From an uncultured Aquimarina sp. (GTDB lineage Bacteria > Bacteroidota > Bacteroidia > Flavobacteriales > Flavobacteriaceae): a stretch of DNA of 64,000 nt. The notes under the pieces were generated by a model. It saw nothing but the letters and a program-made list of their open reading frames with translations, did not search any database and was not told where the DNA came from. Shown piece after piece: positions 44,528 to 52,637 of this stretch; the first letter of the stretch is position 1, and the number at the start of each line of letters is the position of its first letter. A program made the position numbers and the translations under genes. Where the stretch lies: positions 496,001 through 560,000 of the forward strand of contig CANMLU010000001.1 in the NCBI GenBank assembly GCA_947498815.1, in the 5' to 3' direction.

Positions 44528-45637
44528 TTAATTTTGATTGATGTTTTTGGTTATAAATGTAGGTATGAAGATGTCATTCATTATTGCAAAAGGTAACTTA
44601 TCCTCTTGTGAATTATAGGCACCTCCTGTAAATACTGCAACCATACCCATTTTTGGGATAATCATAATATATTGTCCTCCGTTTCCGGTTGCTGTTTTAG
44701 AAATAATTATTTTATCGTTTACTTTAAATGGTATATTCCACCATAAATAACCATAATCGATTCCTGTAATTTTTGTTTTTGGGGTGGTCGATTCCTCGAT
44801 CCATTTTTCAGATACAATTTGTTTTTCATTCCACTTCCCCTTATTGAGTATTAACTGTCCGATTTTGGCCATATCACGTGAGGTCATATACAGTCTCTTT
44901 CCTGATGAGATCACCTCTTTATCTGAAGTGTGCCCCCAACTTACGTTGGTAATGCCCAATTGGTTGAATAAATATTGATCTGCGAATTTGTCAATTGTTA
45001 TTCCAGAGGCTTGATGTATTATTTCTGCTATCAGAACTGCACCCATTGAACAATAATTTGAGACCGTTCCTGGTTCATTAGCCATGGGTAGATTAAGTGT
45101 ATATTGAAGCCAGTCTTTTTTTCTGTACACTTTGTCTTCTTGCCCTTTAGATTTCCTGTCCCAGTCGTTACATTCAAGTCCACTCGACATTGTTAATAGG
45201 TGTTTGATAGTAATTTTTTCTTTTCTATCGTCAATGTTTTTGGTTGGAACTGGGACTTTGAGATATTTGGATATCGGGTCGTTAATGTTAGCTATAAATC
45301 CTTTGTTAATAGCAATCCCCATTAATAACGATCGTATGCTTTTTGTTGTAGAACGAAGGTCGTGTGGCTTTTCTGCTGTATTTTTGTTGAAATATTCCTC
45401 AATAATTAGTTGATTATTTTTTACTAATAGAACACTATGTAATTTGTTTTTTCCATTATGTAATTGACTAAATAATTGATGTATTCTTGTTGTGTCTACT
45501 TTTTGTGATTGTAAATTGTTCGTTTTCCATTCATCATCTAGTTCTTTTGGTTGAGAATATGAATATGTATTTTGGCCATAGCAAAAAGTATTTAACAGTA
45601 AAGCTAAAAGAGTTATGATTGTTATGTTTTTCATCAT
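44528..45637 (-). CDS. Exported serine hydrolase (class C beta-lactamase family)
   Basis: A 369-residue protein with signal peptide (KNITIITLLALLLNTFCYG). The SxxK motif is STTKSIRSLLMG, with the tyrosine motif in VSNYCSMGAVL (YxS-type in place of YxN) and the C-terminal GNGGQYIMIIP. This is the Beta-lactamase (PF00144) family, which includes esterases, DD-peptidases and penicillin-binding proteins, so resistance should not be assumed. Single gene, 18 bp left of which lies the pseudogene start at 44510. Confidence 0.85.
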   Translation of the reverse strand: MMKNITIITLLALLLNTFCYGQNTYSYSQPKELDDEWKTNNLQSQKVDTTRIHQLFSQLHNGKNKLHSVLLVKNNQLIIEEYFNKNTAEKPHDLRSTTKSIRSLLMGIAINKGFIANINDPISKYLKVPVPTKNIDDRKEKITIKHLLTMSSGLECNDWDRKSKGQEDKVYRKKDWLQYTLNLPMANEPGTVSNYCSMGAVLIAEIIHQASGITIDKFADQYLFNQLGITNVSWGHTSDKEVISSGKRLYMTSRDMAKIGQLILNKGKWNEKQIVSEKWIEESTTPKTKITGIDYGYLWWNIPFKVNDKIIISKTATGNGGQYIMIIPKMGMVAVFTGGAYNSQEDKLPFAIMNDIFIPTFITKNINQN

Positions 45638-45703
45638 AAAGGGTATAATGTTTTAAATAAATGTTTGTGCTATTGATGTTTATTTATTATAATTCTTTAC
45701 AGC

Positions 45704-45983
45704 TTAAAGCAATAGTAAACCAAAAGAAGAAGGAACATGAAAATCAGGTTCTTCTGTTTTTGAATCCACCCAACTAATCCATTTTATTGTTGTTCTCTAC
45801 AAATACCAGAGGTTTTGGTCCCGAAGCGACAAATCGAAAATGTACATGACTTTCATTATAATAAGCACTAAACTTAGTAGCTGGAGCTTTTTCATTTTGC
45901 CAGGGATAAGAAAAATCACTTAACTCGACAATGTTATCCCAGCCGATGAAATCTATTAATTTTGGTATTGAAAATTCTTTCAT
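45704..45983 (-). pseudogene. Internally deleted CBM9/DOMON-like protein gene
   Basis: An intact start encodes MKEFSIPKLIDFIGWDNIVE, then SDFSYPWQNEKAPATKFSAYYN and HVHFRFVASG, a family-9-like carbohydrate-binding domain beginning. After about 69 codons the frame stops at 45774. The shifted frame across the break reads WVDSKTEEPDFHVPSSFG and ends LLLL at 45704; the W-x4-T-x2-PDFHxPSSFG tail is the conserved C-terminus of the same family. About 120 internal residues are thus missing and the two ends are out of frame. Confidence 0.65.
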
Positions 45984-46021
45984 TGTTACAATGCAAAATA
46001 TCTATTTAAGGTTGTGTTTTT

Positions 46022-46105
46022 CTAAGTAATAAAATAATTTACCAAGTTGATAATTGGAATTAGTACAATAAACAGCTTGATATCTTTTTTATGCCAAATA
46101 GCCAT
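46022..46105 (-). pseudogene. 5' stump of a membrane protein gene
   Basis: A 27-codon frame reads MAIWHKKDIKLFIVLIPIIN then LVNYFIT before a TAG. A charged start followed by a hydrophobic helix ILIPxINLxNYxxT resembles the first membrane segment of flavobacterial LytTR/histidine kinase-like membrane proteins, of which nothing further remains. It is immediately left of the beta-propeller gene and could alternatively be a short expressed peptide. Confidence 0.35.
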
Positions 46106-46114
46106 TGTTTTATT

Positions 46115-47056
46115 TTATTCAATTTTCTTTTTCATCAATACATATGACTCCAATTTATTGTTATCGATAATTTGATTAGATTCTTGATTGAAGTTATCCA
46201 ATTGAGAGTTTATTATATAAAAAATATATTCGCCAACGATATCAAACGTTGTTGGTATAATAAAATGCTCTCCATAAGGAACAATTTTTTCTTTTCTAAT
46301 GATTTTTTCTTTTGTTTCATCCAAGTAATAACGAAAAATACCTTGTTTATTTGTATCTCTCCTAGCATTTACAATACCAATTAAAGTGTTTTTATAATAT
46401 TTCATTCCATCAATTCCGGTATAATCCATATTTGGTTCATTAAGTATGCGTTTTGACTTTACGTCTATTATGCGGATTCCTGATTTGTATGACGCTAGGT
46501 AAAGATATTTGTCATCATCCGAAATGGTTATGCCATTGGAGTTGGCGATTTCATCGTTTTCTAAGTAAACTTCCAATTTTCCACTTGAACGTTGGATTGT
46601 ATATATTTTATTACTTTCGGAATCAGTAATATAAATATCATTATTTGAACTAATCGCCAAGTCATTTAAATAAATGAATGTCGAGTCATTAATAGAATAG
46701 GAATTAATCAAACTGCCTGTTTTTAGATTTAAGAGCAGTAAAATTGATGTGTTATTTTTTTTGGGTAAGCTATTGCCAAGTGCAAATAGAGTGTCGCCCT
46801 TGATTGTCATTCCAAAACCTGATAGGTAATTGTATTGATTACTCTCAATAAATTCAGTTGGACTACTTCCGTCGAGTTTACATTTTACTATTTTGTTTTT
46901 TCTTAGACTATTTAAAAAAACGGTTTTAGATTCAGAATCAATTACTATTCCTTCAGGTATAAGGTCTTTTTCAAAATTTAAGGTTGTTAGTTCTGTAGTT
47001 TCTCTGTTACAAGAATTTAGACCTATTAAAATTAAAGCTAAGACAATTTTTTTCAT
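46115..47056 (-). CDS. SMP-30/NHL-like beta-propeller lipoprotein
   Basis: A 313-residue lipoprotein: signal MKKIVLALILIGLNSC with lipobox LNSC, then six-bladed propeller-like repeats (FEKDLIPEGIVIDSESKTVFLNS in two parts, ISSNNDIYITDSESNKIYTI, NSNGITISDDDKYLYLASY, GIDGMKYYKNTLIGIVN). The fold is that of SMP-30/gluconolactonase-like proteins; metal ligands for lactonase activity cannot be confirmed. The right neighbour begins after a 188-bp spacer that contains a GCGCTATAACGCG half-palindrome and a GTTGGTAC right end, a possible array element. Confidence 0.75.
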   Translation of the reverse strand: MKKIVLALILIGLNSCNRETTELTTLNFEKDLIPEGIVIDSESKTVFLNSLRKNKIVKCKLDGSSPTEFIESNQYNYLSGFGMTIKGDTLFALGNSLPKKNNTSILLLLNLKTGSLINSYSINDSTFIYLNDLAISSNNDIYITDSESNKIYTIQRSSGKLEVYLENDEIANSNGITISDDDKYLYLASYKSGIRIIDVKSKRILNEPNMDYTGIDGMKYYKNTLIGIVNARRDTNKQGIFRYYLDETKEKIIRKEKIVPYGEHFIIPTTFDIVGEYIFYIINSQLDNFNQESNQIIDNNKLESYVLMKKKIE

Positions 47057-47244
47057 TTTATCAATGCGCTATAACGCGAAATATATGAATCGGAGCAAGC
47101 CAAATGTGCCTAAACCAATTGATTTATTGACGCAATTTTATGCCGTATTAAATTTATGAAAATTTAGCGCCCTCACAAATAGAAAAGACCTTTTGATTAG
47201 ACACTAAATATTGTTCTGGTTTTATGTATAATGTTGGTACTAGG

Positions 47245-47871
47245 CTAGTACGTATTGTTATTGTTGTGTGACGTTTTTATTTCTTTCTGAACTTTTTCTA
47301 ATTCTTTCAGTAATTGTTTTTCAAGTGATAGCAGATCAGTTGTCATTATTTGAATTGTGCCAAAAACATCAACAACTTTTGTTGATGAGTTTAAACTGAG
47401 CATTCTATCAAGTAGAGAATTTCCGAATTCAGAATAAACTTCCTGACGTTTATAAATCTTTGAAATGATTTGAATTAACTCAATGTCGTATTCCTGTATT
47501 ATTCCACTTATTTTCACTCCTTCAAATACTGTGCTTTCAATATTCGCTAGTCTAACCCCATTCCATCCTTTAATTTGATTATGTCGAAATTTTTTATTTT
47601 CTAGATAATTTACAAAAACATCTTTTTTTGTTAAAGTACTTGCTAAACTATCCATATTGGATTTAATTAACTGATGATACTCAATAGAGCTCTCAATATT
47701 GCTTTTATTGTTTTCTAATTCTTTAAGTATATAGTTTATAGACTTTTCTTTTTCGATTTTGATTTTCTTTTCATTTTGCAAGTCACTAACATAAATCCCA
47801 AGAAATACGCCAAATGCAACAATTAAAAATTCGATTAAATATTTTAAAACATTTTTGGTGGTTTTCTTCAT
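47245..47871 (-). CDS. DUF6090-like membrane-anchored protein
   Basis: A 208-residue protein beginning MKKTTKNVLKYLIEFLIVAF, one membrane helix with FGVFLGIYVSDLQNEKK right after it, as in the DUF6090 family (IVIGILIALQxNxWN type). The rest is a charged helical domain. The ATG at 47871 is chosen; the longer frame (12 residues more) starts inside a repeat shared with 51135-51171. Function unknown. Confidence 0.7.
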   Translation of the reverse strand: MKKTTKNVLKYLIEFLIVAFGVFLGIYVSDLQNEKKIKIEKEKSINYILKELENNKSNIESSIEYHQLIKSNMDSLASTLTKKDVFVNYLENKKFRHNQIKGWNGVRLANIESTVFEGVKISGIIQEYDIELIQIISKIYKRQEVYSEFGNSLLDRMLSLNSSTKVVDVFGTIQIMTTDLLSLEKQLLKELEKVQKEIKTSHNNNNTY

Positions 47872-47887
47872 TGTATAAGCTGTATCA

Positions 47888-47924
47888 AAATGTTCGTTAA
47901 GATACATAGTTTATACAAGTTAAA
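47888..47924. repeat. 37-bp repeat, copy A
   Basis: AAATGTTCGTTAAGATACAT followed by AGTTTATACAAGTTAAA. Identical at 36 of 37 positions to 51135-51171. In both places it lies just upstream of a minus-strand gene start, forming the left edge of the intergenic element. After the repeat, the two loci diverge. Confidence 0.85.
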
Positions 47925-48030
47925 GATTAGGCTTTACGCTAAAATTTGCTCTGATTTCATATTCTCGTTTTCGATATCAAAAAAGTATGGTGTTAATTTT
48001 ATACTTGGGAAACAGCAAATTCATTGAGGA

Positions 48031-48225
48031 TCAAACAGTCCAGATTTGAAACGAAACACCATATTCATATCTTCCACTTACCGAAACAATTCCGGGGGCA
48101 AAAATTTCAATAGTCATTCCTTGGGGGGTTGACCAAAATAAGATCCTTTTATAGTTCGTGAATCACTGTCTTTTGATCTTTGATTTGGTATTGCAAGTAT
48201 TTAAAAATAGGGCGAGAACGAGCAT
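48031..48225 (-). pseudogene. Decayed PD40/TolB-like propeller lipoprotein, 5' end only
   Basis: An ATG at 48225 begins MLVLALFLNTCNTKSKIKRQ, a lipoprotein signal with LNTC lipobox. One frameshift later reads SRTIKGSYFGQPPKE, and after another shift MTIEIFAPGIVSVSGRYEYGVSF. The YxGQxPP...xIFAPGIVS...YEYGxSF sequence is the conserved opening of the PD40 (WD40-like) exported propeller family. The remaining several hundred codons are gone. It fills most of the 540-bp space between DUF6090 and DinB. Confidence 0.65.
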
Positions 48226-48410
48226 TAAAAATGTACAGTTGTTATTTTCTAATTGTTTAAGTTTTTAAAATGTTTGGTAACGTTTCGGCTCTGAGTAGTT
48301 GTGCACACGTGTAATTACTTACAGCCATTGTTGCAATTTCGTTGTTTATTCCAGCTCTTTTTATCGGTCGTTTTTTTTATTTAGAGTTCGAGTTATTAAT
48401 TCCGTATTGT

Positions 48411-48953
48411 TTACTGGTACAAAATGTATCTCGGGGGTACAAGTCCGTTTAGTCGTATATAAACAAGCATTTGCCCTCTGTGATGAGTTATATGGTCTGC
48501 AAGTAATAAGAAAATTTGTCGTTTGGTTCTATTCAATCCCAAATAGTCCAATTCGTCATCAAATTTGGTGGTGTCAAATTGTGTTATTAGCTTTATAGTT
48601 TCATCAAATGTTTTATTAATTGTAGCAATCATCTCTTTTTTGGATTTCTTGCTAACTTTAAGTTCTGTATCAGTATTCCAGTCTCTTGCTTTACGTCCGC
48701 CTAATAAGGACTGACTATGCCAGTCCATTGCCCATCCAATATGCATTAAGTTTTCGGCAAAGGTCATTGATTCTGGTGTTGCTCTAAAGCCATATTTATC
48801 CTCTGGCATTGCTTCTGCAACAAGAATCAAATATTTACGAGAATTTTCCAATCGCTCCAAATAATCTTTGATAAAATCATTCTCTTGGGCAAATAGAATT
48901 GAAGCAGATGAAAAAAATATCATTATCGAGGTCAGAAGTAGTATCTGTTTCAT
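48411..48953 (-). CDS. Exported DinB-family protein
   Basis: A 180-residue protein with a signal peptide (MKQILLLTSIMIFFSSASIL, cleavage near FAQ) and a four-helix DinB_2 fold. Metal-binding His residues: one in NLMHIGWAMDWH and the pair in ADHITHHRGQMLVYIRLNG. DinB-like metalloenzymes include thiol transferases and damage-inducible proteins of unknown substrate. The ATG five codons upstream is an alternative start without a better signal. Confidence 0.82.
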   Translation of the reverse strand: MKQILLLTSIMIFFSSASILFAQENDFIKDYLERLENSRKYLILVAEAMPEDKYGFRATPESMTFAENLMHIGWAMDWHSQSLLGGRKARDWNTDTELKVSKKSKKEMIATINKTFDETIKLITQFDTTKFDDELDYLGLNRTKRQIFLLLADHITHHRGQMLVYIRLNGLVPPRYILYQ

Positions 48954-49002
48954 AGTATTATATTTCATTTAGATCTTTAATCTTTGGTGAGTCTTGTTGT
49001 AA

Positions 49003-49198
49003 TTAACGTTAATATATGTGTCGTAACATGGCAAAATATTACCTTGCTTTTTGGTTTTTCTTGCGCGTTGATTGCCAATTTTCCTTTGGAGTAAGCATTA
49101 CGCTTTACCAAAAATACAACAACTGTTCGATTCATCACCTAGCCGCTATGATACACACAGAAAGAGGAATTGATTATTCAGGTTGTTGGCAATAGTGT
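49003..49198. repeat. Palindromic array element, copy B1
   Basis: About 196 bp between the DinB start and the VOC stop. Outer inverted repeat ATATGTGTCGTAACATGGC (left) and GCCGCTATGATACACAC (right). It is colinear with 51172-51346: shared blocks include AAAATNTTACCTTGCTTTTT, GAGNAAGCATT and AAAAATACAAC, and both close with GTTGTTGG just before the next stop codon. See the array finding. Confidence 0.75.
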
Positions 49199-49200
49199 TT

Positions 49201-49596
49201 TTACAATTCCTCCACTAGTTGAATATTATTTCCACAGGTATCATTAAAAACCGCAACTTTTACAGTCCCCATTTCGGTTGGTTTTACGCTAAAATCAACT
49301 CCAAGTTTTGATAGTCTTTCATATTCGGTGTCAACATTGTCAACATCAAATTGCGTGTAAGGAAATCCTGCTTCCATTAAAGCATCTTGAAATACCTTAC
49401 ACGGTTCAAAATGATTAGGAGCTGGTTCCAATAATAATTCTGGTCCATCCTGCCATTCTGCTGAAACTAGGGTTAGCCATCGATTACCACCTTCTAATGG
49501 TAGGTCCTTCTTTTTTATAAAGCCCAATATTTCTGTATAAAATTTTAAAGCTTTTTCTTGGTCTCGAACTGGAATGCTAATTAGTGTTACTTTCAT
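49201..49596 (-). CDS. VOC-family (glyoxalase/bleomycin resistance-like) protein
   Basis: A 131-residue single-domain VOC protein: TLISIPVRDQEKALKFYTEI, WLTLVSAEWQDGPELLLEP, then DVDNVDTEYERLSKLGVDF and the closing VAVFNDTCGNNIQLVE. These act as dimers with a metal bound by His/Glu residues on the beta-sheets; substrate unknown. It follows the AraC-type regulator by 25 bp, so the two are likely one cassette-like unit. Confidence 0.85.
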   Translation of the reverse strand: MKVTLISIPVRDQEKALKFYTEILGFIKKKDLPLEGGNRWLTLVSAEWQDGPELLLEPAPNHFEPCKVFQDALMEAGFPYTQFDVDNVDTEYERLSKLGVDFSVKPTEMGTVKVAVFNDTCGNNIQLVEEL

Positions 49597-49621
49597 CTTT
49601 ATTTTATGTATACTGCAAAGT

Positions 49622-50026
49622 TCAGGATTCCGAATCTATTTTGCTTCTTGAAAGTTGCTCTTTTTGAAATTCTGTAGGTGACTTTCCTGTTTTTGTTTTA
49701 AATAAAGTGCTGAACGAACCTAAACTTTCAAATCCAACAGCAAAACAGGTTTCAGTTACCAGCATTCCATTGGTCAGATGCTCTTTAGATTTTTCAATTC
49801 GTTTGTCAATTAAGTATTGTCTCGGAGTTAGCCCATAATATTTTTTGAACACACGTAACAAGTGATACTTGGAAACAAACTGAATATGGGACAACAAGTC
49901 CAAATTTAAATTGACATCATAATGGTTTTCAATATAGTTTCGAATTCCAATTGCGGTATTGATTTGTCCTTCGTTTGAATAAACAATGCTACGAATTCTA
50001 TAAAGTTCTTTTTCGTAAAATGTCAT
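49622..50026 (-). CDS. Short AraC-type transcriptional regulator
   Basis: A 134-residue protein consisting of only the two AraC helix-turn-helices: NLDLLSHIQFVSKYHLLRVF and VTETCFAVGFESLGSFSTLF, then KTKTGKSPTEFQK. No ligand-binding domain is present; the first 25 residues are a lead-in helix. Encoded directly upstream of the VOC gene, a pairing that suggests the regulator controls it. Such short AraC proteins in flavobacteria are commonly next to VOC or SRPBCC genes. Confidence 0.85.
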   Translation of the reverse strand: MTFYEKELYRIRSIVYSNEGQINTAIGIRNYIENHYDVNLNLDLLSHIQFVSKYHLLRVFKKYYGLTPRQYLIDKRIEKSKEHLTNGMLVTETCFAVGFESLGSFSTLFKTKTGKSPTEFQKEQLSRSKIDSES

Positions 50027-50046
50027 TATTTCGTTTTCTTGTGTTA

Positions 50047-50110
50047 CTAAAGATAATTAATACAAGTGAATTTCCGATAGGGAAATTCTACCGCAATTAA
50101 TTCATACACC
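50047..50110. repeat. Palindromic array element, copy C1
   Basis: A 64-bp sequence with an inner hairpin GAATTTCC..GGGAAATTC and outer ATTAAT arms. It matches 62908-62971 at about 57 of 64 positions. It sits between the AraC start and the next stop codon on the right. Confidence 0.8.
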
Positions 50111-50126
50111 TTATTATAGTGCGTGT

Positions 50127-50579
50127 CTATTTGATCAAATTTCGATTTTTAAAGTAATAATAAAAACTTGAAATGATAGCAAGAGAGGAAAATATTGTCA
50201 TAACAGTTCCGGGCATAAAATTTACATAGCCTCCTAAATCCATAAATAGGAAATAAGCCAAATCGGCCAAACCACCTGTTATAGCAGCAAGAAAAATAGC
50301 ATTTTTATTCCCTTTCCAAATATAGAATGCACTTATAAAGGTTACAATGCCAATCCAAAATAAATTAAATCCGTGATTTCCAATTACCGCTCCAGATGCT
50401 TTTGGATATTCCATCTGTAAAATACTTGGGTCAACTGCATCTGCAATTCCTGCAATAGAGGAAGAGATATCTCCAGATAAAATGAAGTTCATTGTTAGAA
50501 CTCCGGCCAAAATATGGACGATTCCCCAAACAACCCATAGGATTGCTGAAATTTTTAATAGTATTGATATATTTTTCAT
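50127..50579 (-). CDS. Four-helix membrane protein of unknown function
   Basis: A 150-residue protein with four predicted membrane helices: ILWVVWGIVHILAGVLTMNF, NLFWIGIVTFISAFYIW, AIFLAAITGGLADLAYFLF and VMTIFSSLAIISSFYYYF. No family name comes with certainty; it resembles small DoxX/DUF4345-like four-helix bundles. It follows the truncated Crp-type gene by 62 bp on the same strand, without a palindromic element between, so they may form one unit. Confidence 0.65.
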   Translation of the reverse strand: MKNISILLKISAILWVVWGIVHILAGVLTMNFILSGDISSSIAGIADAVDPSILQMEYPKASGAVIGNHGFNLFWIGIVTFISAFYIWKGNKNAIFLAAITGGLADLAYFLFMDLGGYVNFMPGTVMTIFSSLAIISSFYYYFKNRNLIK

Positions 50580-50641
50580 TTGAACATAAAATTTGTTTGT
50601 TCAAAAGTCTAATATAATTTTATCTTTTGCATTAATGTAGA

Positions 50642-51118
50642 TTAAGAAAAGGGGTTATTAATTCTGTTTTTCTTTATTGTACTCAAAGCCTCAGGTGTAA
50701 CGCCTAAATATGATGCAATCATTTTTTGAGTAACTCGCTGAAGAATTTCGGGATACGTTTCTTCAAAATGTTCATAGCGTGCAATAGCGGAAAAACTCAT
50801 TAGCATAATGACCCTATTTTGCAACACCGAAAGACGTTTTATAAATGCGCCAACATTTTGACTTTCTCTTTCAATGTCTTTTTTCAAAACAATTATGACT
50901 GAATCTTCTAAAGCATCAATATATAAATCACAGGGTTTTTCTTTTGGTTGACTATCAGCTATTGTCCAATTTTCTGGTGCGAACATAAAAATATGTTCCT
51001 TTCCTTTGTGGTCAATACTGTAACTTCTTAAAAGGCCAGAAATAACTTTATAGACTTTACTATTCAAATCTCCACTTTTCTGCAGAATCTCTCCTTTTTT
51101 AACGTTTATCTGTTTCAA
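50642..51118 (-). CDS. Crp/Fnr-family regulator, N-terminally truncated
   Basis: The frame encodes the cyclic-nucleotide-binding-like barrel (KKGEILQKSGDLNSKVYKV, GKEHIFMFAPENWTIAD) and a C-terminal helix-turn-helix (VTQKMIASYLGVTPEALSTI). Family members start about 25-30 residues earlier, but here the frame closes with a TAA just upstream, and the only start is a TTG at 51118. The missing 5' end coincides with the junction to the palindromic element at 51135. It may be a recent pseudogene or a shortened working regulator. Confidence 0.7.
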   Translation of the reverse strand: MKQINVKKGEILQKSGDLNSKVYKVISGLLRSYSIDHKGKEHIFMFAPENWTIADSQPKEKPCDLYIDALEDSVIIVLKKDIERESQNVGAFIKRLSVLQNRVIMLMSFSAIARYEHFEETYPEILQRVTQKMIASYLGVTPEALSTIKKNRINNPFS

Positions 51119-51134
51119 TTCTTACGGTTTTTTC

Positions 51135-51346
51135 AAATGTTCGTTAAGATACATAGTTTACACAAGTTAAATATATGTGTCGTGCAGCGCAAAATGTTAC
51201 CTTGCTTTTTGATTTTCCCTGCCCGTCCGGCAGGCGGGTGCGTATTGGTTACTAACTTTTCTTCCGAGCAAGCATTGCATCTTCATAAAAATACAACGAC
51301 CATTTATTTAAACCTCTGGCTGCTATGATCACATATATGTTGTTGG
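51135..51346. repeat. Palindromic array element, copies A and B2, with an inserted REP
   Basis: 51135-51171 repeats 47888-47924 (36/37). 51172-51346 is colinear with the element at 49003-49198, with outer inverted repeat TATATGTGTCGTGCAGC (51172-51188) and GCTGCTATGATCACATATA (51319-51337) and the closing GTTGTTGG. A GC-rich palindrome (CCTGCCCGTCCGGCAGGCGGG, 51218-51238, given as two arms CCCGTCC / GGCAGGCGGG) is inserted where the other copy has CTTGCGCGTTG. Confidence 0.8.
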
Positions 51347-51356
51347 TAAAGCGTTT

Positions 51357-51863
51357 TTATTCCGATTTCAATATTTTTTCCATTTTATAATCTTCGACAG
51401 AATGTCCATTTGGGAATGAGTTTATAATTGATTCCACTATTTTGAATCCGTTTTTCAGATAAATGTCAATCGCATTCTTATTTTGTTGGTTAACTATAAG
51501 CTCAATTTTTTCAATTCCATTATCCATTGCAAATCCGTTAACATATTCCAACGCTTTTTTTCCGATTTTCAGACCACGAAACGATTCCAGAATATAAAGT
51601 TTGCTCAAAACCAGTTTTTTATTCAATGTTTGGATTCCTAAATATCCAACATTTTTATTCTTAAAATTTAAAAGAAAATAACCGAAATTCTCATTTTTAA
51701 TTTGGTTTCCGATTGCATTTTCTGATTGAAATTCCGTCAAAAAATAATCGGTATGTTCGGCAGGAATAATTGGGTCATAAACTTTGTGTAAAATTTCAGT
51801 CGCCAATTTTTGGATGATTTTAAATTCAGTCGGATTATCAGCTTTTTCAATCTCAATCATCAT
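51357..51863 (-). CDS. GNAT-family N-acetyltransferase
   Basis: A 168-residue GNAT protein starting MMIEIEKADNPTEFKIIQKL. The acetyl-CoA-binding motif A is KLYILESFRGLKIGKKALEY (R/Q-x-x-G-x-G/A as RGLKIGK), followed by IELIVNQQNKNAIDIYLKNGF, the classical motif B. The longer frame upstream runs into the palindromic element and is non-coding. The stop codon is 11 bp inside the next intergenic element edge. Substrate unknown. Confidence 0.85.
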   Translation of the reverse strand: MMIEIEKADNPTEFKIIQKLATEILHKVYDPIIPAEHTDYFLTEFQSENAIGNQIKNENFGYFLLNFKNKNVGYLGIQTLNKKLVLSKLYILESFRGLKIGKKALEYVNGFAMDNGIEKIELIVNQQNKNAIDIYLKNGFKIVESIINSFPNGHSVEDYKMEKILKSE

Positions 51864-51878
51864 TTTTCTCAAATGTTT

Positions 51879-52071
51879 GCCAGCGGTTTGTGTATGAAAC
51901 GTAGCGTGTAAAAAGGCACTAACTTTTCGGATTAACACAGAGCCGAATTTTTATATTTTGTTTTTAATGTTCTCTATTCTAAAAGCCAAATTAAAAATTT
52001 GGCGGTTTTTGCAAATAAAAGTTAACCATTCGGAAAGCCTATAATAGCTATGTTTTATACATGGTGTTGCC
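51879..52071. repeat. Palindromic array element, copy D1
   Basis: Imperfect inverted repeat about 193 bp long: left arm GCCAGCGGTTTGTGTATGAA then ACGTAGC; right arm AGCTATGTTTTATACATGGT then GTTGCC. An inner pair AACTTTTCGGATTAAC / GTTAACCATTCGGAAAG nests inside. Preceded by TTTTTCTCAAATGTTT, also seen at 52622. The last ten codons of the neighbouring GNAT gene (52048-52611) lie inside the right arm. Confidence 0.8.
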
Positions 52072-52611
52072 ACACTTTTTTTTTATTCCGTAACAAATAC
52101 ATTTTTCGTATTCAGGGTATTTTTTCAGCTCTGGATGTTTAAATTCTCCGATTTTTTCCATTCCAATTTTTTTCATCACGTTTTCCGATTTGGAATTTTT
52201 CTCCGTACAGGTAGAGACAATATTTTCTAAATTCAGTTCGTCAAATGCAAATTCAAGACATTTTTTAGCTCCTTCCGTTGCGTAACCTTTTCCCCAAGCA
52301 CTTTTTTTTAACCTCCAACCAATATCCACAGCTGGGGTAAATTCAGTTTGATATTCCTGATAAGCTAAACCGATAAAACCAATAAACTCATTATTTGCCA
52401 GTATTTCAGTTGCGAAATAAGTGTGTTTGTGTTTTTTGAAATGAAGTTTTAGTTTCTCGAATAATTCCTTATTTTCCTTTTTTGTCAAGGTTGTTGGGAA
52501 ATGCTCCATTACTTCAACATCCGAGTTCATTATCTCCAACTCTTTCAAATCGCTTTCCATCCAATTGCGAAATCCGAGTCTTTCAGATTTAAAAATATAT
52601 TCTTTTTTCAA
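52048..52611 (-). CDS. RimJ/RimL-type GNAT acetyltransferase
   Basis: A 187-residue protein: SERLGFRNWMESDLKELEIM, EFIGFIGLAYQ, DIGWRLKKSAWGKGYATEGAKKC (in part), and NIVSTCTEKNSKSENVMKKIGM, the standard Acetyltransf_3 order. The only start is TTG at 52611. The C-terminal segment KKCGNTMYKT is read from the adjoining palindromic element (51879-52071), so the natural C-terminus has been replaced or extended. Substrate unknown. Confidence 0.85.
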   Translation of the reverse strand: MKKEYIFKSERLGFRNWMESDLKELEIMNSDVEVMEHFPTTLTKKENKELFEKLKLHFKKHKHTYFATEILANNEFIGFIGLAYQEYQTEFTPAVDIGWRLKKSAWGKGYATEGAKKCLEFAFDELNLENIVSTCTEKNSKSENVMKKIGMEKIGEFKHPELKKYPEYEKCICYGIKKKCGNTMYKT

Positions 52612-52637
52612 TTTTAAGGTGATTTTCTCAAATGTTT

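Noticed and set aside
44528-45637. A beta-lactamase resistance gene
   Set aside because: The class C-like fold alone is shared by many esterases and peptidases, and the tyrosine motif is not the canonical YxN of resistance enzymes.
46172-46384. Plus-strand ORFs within the beta-propeller gene region
   Set aside because: Antisense to a lipoprotein gene with convincing signal and repeats; no coding features of their own.
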